Part shown: positions 14,296 to 17,283 of the stretch, in pieces
Position numbering within the stretch: position 1 is the first letter of the stretch
Layout of the letters: every line of letters starts with the position of its first letter
Assembly: GCA_014730235.1 (NCBI GenBank)
Contig: WJIO01000444.1
Location: forward strand, 1-17,283
Reading direction: 5' to 3'
Source of the DNA: Candidatus Poribacteria bacterium
GTDB lineage: Bacteria; Poribacteria; DTPJ01; WJIO01
DNA: 17,283 bases
Made by a program: the position numbers and the translations under genes
The notes under the pieces: model-generated
What the model saw: only the letters and a program-made list of their open reading frames with translations
Databases searched by the model: none
What the model was told of the DNA's origin: nothing

Positions 14296-15778
14296 AGACC
14301 AAAACCGATGTGATATTCGCATTATGATCAAGTTGATTGTTAATTTTGTTTTTATTCCTGACATGCTGGTATTTAAAGCTTACATTGCTTTCATAAGCAA
14401 GGGCATAAATAATTTCTACGTTCAAACTTCGGGTTAGAGTATCAACAGCAGCTATATCGGCTTCTGCATCTCGAGTAGAAGTCTTATGAATATAGCTGGT
14501 TTGTAAGCGCAAATCTCTGAGTAAATCAGCCGTTATACCAACGCTACCTGTTGATAAATTTTCTATAAGGTCAGGGAAATCTTCTATTGTTGATTCCACC
14601 TCATTGAGCCATTTATAGAATATCCATATTGACAGCTTATCCTCTATAATATCATAACTCCATGACAGACGGAAACCATGACTGTTTGATGAATAGGAAA
14701 GGGCGCTGTAAATAGATTTGTATTTCGGGCTTATTCTGATATAAGATAAACTGGTGGTTAGTTTTCGTGGATATTTTAGCAGGGAAGTTATAAGTAGAGC
14801 ATGTCCAGTTATTTCTTCACCTTGGTCTTCTATCCTTTTTTCGAGAAGGCTGGAGTATGCAAAATCTCCCGTCAAAAGCAGGTGTTTTCCCAGGGGAAAA
14901 TTAAAATCAACGCCATATACCTGGTTATCAACCGGGAAATACAATATCCTGGATGGGTTTTCAACAGAATTTTTATCGTCAGTTATGTAAATAGCCTTTA
15001 ATCCTAACCATCGTAAGGATGTACTGGGTTTGTAATATGATTGTAACTTGATGTTAGTTGCATATAGATATTGTTGATAAGTTTCCCTTTCCTGAGCGGT
15101 TTTTGGTCTAGCAAATATGGCAGCTATGTTTAAATTATCCCAAAAATTTAAATCCATCCGACTGCCTTCAAATGTAAAATCAGGCCCCAACTCCTCCAGA
15201 CTTTCGGCTGTTATAGCGCCGCCTTCTGAAGGACAAACGGCACATCTGCTTGTTCCTCCACCTTCTGGATTATCATCCATATCCCAACGCATGAGTGTTA
15301 AAGGGGTAAAGTGAACGTCGTAATAACCTAAGGTCCAACGAAATCCCCGAAAGTTATATCTTACAAAAACACTTCCAAACTCATTGGAAAATCTTTCCGG
15401 ACCTGTATCAAAAACTACATCATCCTCATTGGAAATCCTCAATATACCACCTGTGGTTAATTTTTCACTGATCCTGGCTTTTAACTCCCATATCATACGA
15501 TGATTAAGTTTCAGGCCTTTTATCAATGGTTCACCGTAAGGACCGACAGGATCAGGTGTATCTGAATGATTGGTATTTCTAATTCGTATCTTTGTATATC
15601 CGTTTATACCGATCCTTGAAAATTCATCCGCCTGTGATTCTATAGTTTCTAAAATAGAATCAATCTCTGACAAAAGCTCTTCATTTGTCAATTCAGCCGA
15701 AACAAAAGAAGTTATAGAAAAAGAAAAACATATACATAACAGGAAAATTGTCTTTCTGGATATACTACATATTTTCAT
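14282..15778 (-). CDS. Outer-membrane beta-barrel protein (porin-like)
   Basis: A 498-residue secreted protein. A signal peptide (1-28, ending SFVSA) is followed by a short helical segment (about 30-55, ELTNEELLSEIDSILETIES). The rest is amphipathic strands rich in aromatic residues with acidic turns (RFSNEFGSVFVRYNFRGF, FRLSWSYDI, SIWIFYKWL). The chain ends in Phe (VLVSTKF), the usual recognition signal for barrel assembly. One loop holds a C-x-x-C pair (C179-A-V-C182) in a Gly-rich stretch, rare in porins. It shows the organism has an outer membrane. The ATG lies inside the end of the redoxin gene (14-base overlap) with GAGGA upstream, so translation is probably coupled. Pore size and substrate cannot be read from sequence; a structural barrel without a pore is also possible. 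Confidence 0.8.
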   Translation of the reverse strand: MKICSISRKTIFLLCICFSFSITSFVSAELTNEELLSEIDSILETIESQADEFSRIGINGYTKIRIRNTNHSDTPDPVGPYGEPLIKGLKLNHRMIWELKARISEKLTTGGILRISNEDDVVFDTGPERFSNEFGSVFVRYNFRGFRWTLGYYDVHFTPLTLMRWDMDDNPEGGGTSRCAVCPSEGGAITAESLEELGPDFTFEGSRMDLNFWDNLNIAAIFARPKTAQERETYQQYLYATNIKLQSYYKPSTSLRWLGLKAIYITDDKNSVENPSRILYFPVDNQVYGVDFNFPLGKHLLLTGDFAYSSLLEKRIEDQGEEITGHALLITSLLKYPRKLTTSLSYIRISPKYKSIYSALSYSSNSHGFRLSWSYDIIEDKLSIWIFYKWLNEVESTIEDFPDLIENLSTGSVGITADLLRDLRLQTSYIHKTSTRDAEADIAAVDTLTRSLNVEIIYALAYESNVSFKYQHVRNKNKINNQLDHNANITSVLVSTKF

Positions 15779-16745
15779 CCATAGTCCTCAGTTTCTTAAT
15801 TTGTTCTTCAATTTCATCAATTTTCTCTGGAATTTTGTATGATATATATCTTATTATACCTTTTTTATCAATGACAAAAACGCTAAAACAAAGATCTTCA
15901 GCTTTATACAATTTCACAACTTTTTCATCAGCATCAGAAAGAATTGGATATTCCAGTTCCATTTTATTCGCAAAAGATTGAAGCATTTCATTTTTCTTAT
16001 CAAAATTGACGGACAAAAAACCCACATTGATTTTCTTCATTTTTTTATACAACTTTTGGTATTCAACAACAGCATCCAGGGATTCTTTACACTTTATGTT
16101 CCAAAAAATCAGTATAGTTAAATCAGTCTGGGAGAACACTTCTTCTGATTTAATAGTCCTACTACCATCCAAAGTCTTAAGCTTGAAAGAAGGAGCAGAT
16201 TCTTTTACCTTTAGTCTTTCTTTTAGAAGTTTTAAAACAACTTCCTTAATTACATTTGAGACATCAGGTGGATGGTCATAGTTTATATATTGAATTGTTC
16301 CTTTATTGTCTATGATAAAGAAGCTGAAATCATAGGCTTTTGCCTTGTAGCGACTTACAGCAATTTTCCGTTTATCTGAAAGGATGGGAAAAGTTATTCC
16401 CTCTCCTCTGACAAACCTTCTGACTGATGAAAGCTTCTCATCGTCAAAGTTAATAGAATAGACGTTTACATCAAGATTGTTTTCTTTGGAATACTGGTAG
16501 AATTTCTGGCAGTCTGCAACAGCTTTCAGGCAATCGGGACAATAGCTATCCCAAAAAATTAAAACAGTAAGTTTCTTTTCAGAGAAAATATCCCTGGATT
16601 TTACCACTTCATTACCATCCAGAGTCTTCAAAATAAAAGCCGGTGCTTTTTGGAGTATTTCCAGGCTTTCATCAGCAAATGTATTAAAGGAAGTTGGCAT
16701 AAATAATATGAATATGAATGAAATAAATGCAAAATGTTTTATCAT
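15765..16745 (-). CDS. Secreted tandem redoxin (two TlpA/AhpC-TSA-like domains)
   Basis: A 326-residue exported protein with a signal peptide (about 1-24). Two copies of a thioredoxin-like TlpA/redoxin domain follow. Domain 1 (about 32-175) has the active site FWDSYCPDC with C69 and C72. Domain 2 (about 182-322) has FWNIKCKES, with C219 but Ser in place of the second Cys (S222). The copies share obvious blocks (PAF/PSF...LKTLDG, LT-LIFW, INFD/VNFD, PILSD, FIIDNKG/VIDKKG), so an internal duplication made the gene. TlpA-like proteins reduce or exchange thiols in the periplasm; the second domain could bind a partner through one Cys or be catalytically weak. The ATG at 16743-16745 has AAAGGA about 8 bases upstream. 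It lies 16 bases after the lipoyl gene and overlaps the barrel gene by 14 bases. Confidence 0.88.
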   Translation of the reverse strand: MIKHFAFISFIFILFMPTSFNTFADESLEILQKAPAFILKTLDGNEVVKSRDIFSEKKLTVLIFWDSYCPDCLKAVADCQKFYQYSKENNLDVNVYSINFDDEKLSSVRRFVRGEGITFPILSDKRKIAVSRYKAKAYDFSFFIIDNKGTIQYINYDHPPDVSNVIKEVVLKLLKERLKVKESAPSFKLKTLDGSRTIKSEEVFSQTDLTILIFWNIKCKESLDAVVEYQKLYKKMKKINVGFLSVNFDKKNEMLQSFANKMELEYPILSDADEKVVKLYKAEDLCFSVFVIDKKGIIRYISYKIPEKIDEIEEQIKKLRTMDENM

Positions 16746-16761
16746 AATATAATTCCTTTGT

Positions 16762-17130
16762 TTAATCTCTATTGATTATACGTTTAAAGATTTGCCGCAA
16801 ACCTTTTTTCGATTTTTTGTTTTTATAAGAATCTTCATGTTTTTTATCTTTGGAGGATTTTGCCACATCCAGATTTAACTCATCATCGGTTTTTGATATA
16901 TAACCCAGGGAATCGGTCAAATTTACCTTATCACCTTCAGAATAATTTTTCTTTTCAATGACACCTGTATCTGGAGCTTCTATCTCAATGGCAAATTTCT
17001 CTGTTTCCACAACAGCCACTGGATTATATTTTTTTACTATTTCACCTTCTTCAACAAGCCATTCCACCAGTTTAACATTCTTTATACCATCCCCTAATTC
17101 TGGTATCTTTATATCAATTCTTTCTGGCAT
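16762..17130 (-). CDS. Free-standing lipoyl-domain carrier protein
   Basis: A 122-residue cytoplasmic protein. Residues 4-79 form a lipoyl/biotinyl domain with the lipoylation motif VETEKFAIEIEAPDTG, in which K45 is the expected lipoyl lysine. The sequence around K45 is the E2 (2-oxo acid dehydrogenase) type and not the A-M-K-M of biotin carriers or the GcvH type. A lysine- and aspartate-rich tail (about 81-122) ends in a basic helix (KKGLRQIFKRIINRD). There is no catalytic acyltransferase domain, so it is a stand-alone carrier and not a whole E2. The ATG at 17128-17130 has an AAGGAG site upstream. It is the first gene of the minus-strand run, 16 bases before the redoxin gene. A role in thiol electron transfer is inferred from the neighbours; the reading of a broken E2 gene is less likely because the stop is clean and the tail is not E2-like. 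Confidence 0.82.
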   Translation of the reverse strand: MPERIDIKIPELGDGIKNVKLVEWLVEEGEIVKKYNPVAVVETEKFAIEIEAPDTGVIEKKNYSEGDKVNLTDSLGYISKTDDELNLDVAKSSKDKKHEDSYKNKKSKKGLRQIFKRIINRD

Positions 17131-17171
17131 TATATCTCCTTGGTCTTGTAATTGTATCCGGATATGTTGTG

Positions 17172-17177
17172 ATTATA
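17172..17177 (-). promoter_or_regulatory. Candidate -10 element for the lipoyl-redoxin gene run
   Basis: TATAAT is read on the minus strand (plus 17172-17177), about 42 bases upstream of the lipoyl gene's ATG. The -35 region at a 17-base spacing (TATATT) is weak. The element lies in the left arm of the edge palindrome, so the right arm carries a mirror copy pointing off the window. Confidence 0.5.
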
Positions 17178-17206
17178 GTTTAGCAGAAATTTCCAATATA
17201 TAAAAT

Positions 17207-17242
17207 AAAAAAAGCGATGTAAATATTTACATCGCTTTTTTT
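17207..17242. terminator. Bidirectional intrinsic terminator core
   Basis: GCGATGTAAAT / ATTTACATCGC (17214-17235) is flanked by seven A on the left and seven T on the right, so it would end transcription in both directions. It would shield the minus-strand operon from genes to the right. Being palindromic, it is also a natural point for assembly to fold back. Confidence 0.7.
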
Positions 17243-17283
17243 ATTTTATATATTGGAAATTTCTGCTAAACTATAATCACAAC

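Larger units (their letters stand above)
17166..17283. repeat. Perfect 118-base palindrome at the window edge
   Basis: Every base from 17166 to 17224 is mirrored by 17225-17283 with no loop and no mismatch (59-base arms). The arms include the lipoyl promoter region and, at the centre, a terminator-like hairpin. A perfect palindrome this long that stops exactly at the last base is what a fold-back at a contig end looks like, but a hairpin replicon end would look the same. Confidence 0.97.

Noticed and set aside
12282-16745. Multiheme cytochromes as part of the redox cluster
   Set aside because: No C-x-x-C-H motif occurs in any of the proteins; the C-x-x-C pairs are of thioredoxin type or lie in a barrel loop.
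16762-17130. Biotin carrier protein
   Set aside because: The residues around the lysine are E-T-E-K-F and not A-M-K-M, which is the lipoyl form.
1-17283. Selenoprotein genes to match tRNA-Sec
   Set aside because: By eye, the TGA-ended genes (integrase, kinase, rpiA) show no long conserved extension, and none of the redox active sites is interrupted by TGA.
1-17283. CRISPR array, rRNA genes or transposase genes
   Set aside because: No regularly spaced repeats, no rRNA-like sequence and no transposase motif were seen.

Overview
The window reads as low-GC bacterial chromosome (about one-third G+C by eye) from a diderm. There is an outer-membrane beta-barrel protein, several Sec-type signal peptides, and sigma70-like promoters and Shine-Dalgarno sites. 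The organism can insert selenocysteine, because a complete tRNA-Sec gene is present. Phosphotransacetylase, a uroporphyrinogen-decarboxylase-like protein and much thiol chemistry would suit an anaerobic or fermentative lifestyle. The mix looks like an uncultured environmental lineage, but I cannot name the phylum from this sequence.

Layout, left to right. (1) 1-611: the 3' part of a tyrosine recombinase gene runs toward the 3' end of the tRNA-Sec gene (minus strand). This is the usual edge of a mobile element integrated at selC, with the element's body to the left of the window. (2) 631-3645: a minus-strand carbon metabolism block. A strong promoter (TTGACA / TATAAT) drives pta and nagB, followed by a terminator hairpin and then a zinc-dependent polyol (sorbitol-type) dehydrogenase that ends 19 bases before tRNA-Sec. 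(3) 3559-4059 and 5194-5751: intergenic regions with related, imperfect inverted-repeat elements (MITE/REP-like). They flank a lone plus-strand uroporphyrinogen-decarboxylase-family gene. (4) 5752-8501: two paralogous DUF4097-type beta-repeat genes (LiaX/YvlB-like architecture) in one operon with a recognisable promoter. (5) 8976-10619: an orphan PAS histidine kinase with a degenerate receiver domain, converging on the next operon with only 3 bases between. (6) 17130 down to 10623: seven minus-strand genes with small gaps. They encode a free-standing lipoyl-domain protein, a periplasmic tandem redoxin, an outer-membrane barrel, a DUF1573-thioredoxin-thioredoxin-CcdA fusion, a chagasin-like protease inhibitor, a small membrane protein and ribose-5-phosphate isomerase A. 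(7) 17166-17283: a perfect 118-base palindrome running exactly to the window edge.

The most interesting part is block 6. Its first four genes together look like a route for carrying thiol electrons from the cytoplasm across the inner membrane (CcdA domain) to tethered periplasmic thioredoxin domains and a secreted two-domain redoxin, beside an outer-membrane barrel. The domain assignments rest on visible motifs; the idea of one relay is inference. The palindrome at the right edge is probably an assembly fold-back at a terminator, although a hairpin end cannot be ruled out from sequence alone.
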